From assembly GCF_036325985.1 (NCBI RefSeq), contig NZ_JAUHLI010000033.1:1-14506 (forward strand): a stretch of 14,506 nucleotides of DNA, written 5' to 3'. The translations under genes and the position numbers were made by a program. This document shows positions 14,506 through 14,506 of the stretch, one piece after another. The stretch comes from Alkalimonas cellulosilytica. GTDB lineage: Bacteria; Pseudomonadota; Gammaproteobacteria; Enterobacterales; Alteromonadaceae. Every line of letters starts with the position of its first letter. The stretch's first letter is position 1. A model generated the notes under the pieces. That model had not been told where the DNA came from. It saw nothing but the letters and a program-made list of their open reading frames with translations, and searched no databases.

Positions 14506-14506
14506 A

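Noticed and set aside
1..14506. CRISPR array, tRNA, integrase or IS element
   Set aside because: No regularly spaced repeats, cloverleaf-like sequence, DDE or tyrosine-recombinase protein, or IS-type terminal repeats were seen on either strand.

Overview
The window looks like an accessory (defence-island type) region of a gammaproteobacterium. The evidence is the moderate G+C housekeeping-like codon use of the right half, clear Shine-Dalgarno sites, and gammaproteobacterial-type WYL, Sir2 and AAA+ proteins. Genus-level placement is not possible by eye. No integrase, transposase, tRNA, rRNA or CRISPR array is visible.

Layout, left to right. (1) 2-493: the C-terminal part of a WYL-domain regulator on the + strand, cut by the window edge. 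(2) 500-2563: a minus-strand operon reading leftward: an Apea-like HEPN protein, a papain-like cysteine protease 8 nt downstream, then a LEM-3-like GIY-YIG nuclease (COG3680 type). The nuclease is split by two single-base frameshifts, each in an A/T homopolymer. (3) 2779-8964: a tightly overlapping minus-strand operon of three large genes: a DUF6361-like protein, a two-HKD PLD-family nuclease and an SNF2-like helicase. (4) 9209-11308: a tandem AAA+ ATPase on the minus strand, divergent from a full-length WYL regulator (11427-12443, +). A perfect inverted repeat lies between them. (5) 12503-14505: a minus-strand operon of an unrecognised protein (cut by the edge), a Sir2 deacylase and a PP2C-type phosphatase.

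The most striking structure is a pair of direct repeats of about 140 bp, at about 2531-2671 and 9030-9171, that bracket module (3). The left copy is the real promoter and first codons of the HEPN gene. The right copy repeats the same promoter and about ten HEPN codons, then breaks off 5' of the DUF6361 gene. The simplest reading is that the AAA+ gene was once followed directly by the HEPN operon. The 6.5-kb helicase/PLD/DUF6361 cassette was then inserted, duplicating the HEPN promoter, which may now drive the cassette. Recombination between the repeats would remove the cassette cleanly.

Functional reading (inference): three nucleic-acid or protein-targeting modules sit together: an RNase-like HEPN with a protease, a PLD nuclease with a helicase, and a WYL-controlled AAA+ ATPase with PP2C and Sir2 signalling enzymes. 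Candidate operators are present at two of the junctions. The cassette resembles DISARM and Dpd systems in combining a PLD protein with a helicase, but it lacks their diagnostic partners and I cannot assign it to a named system.
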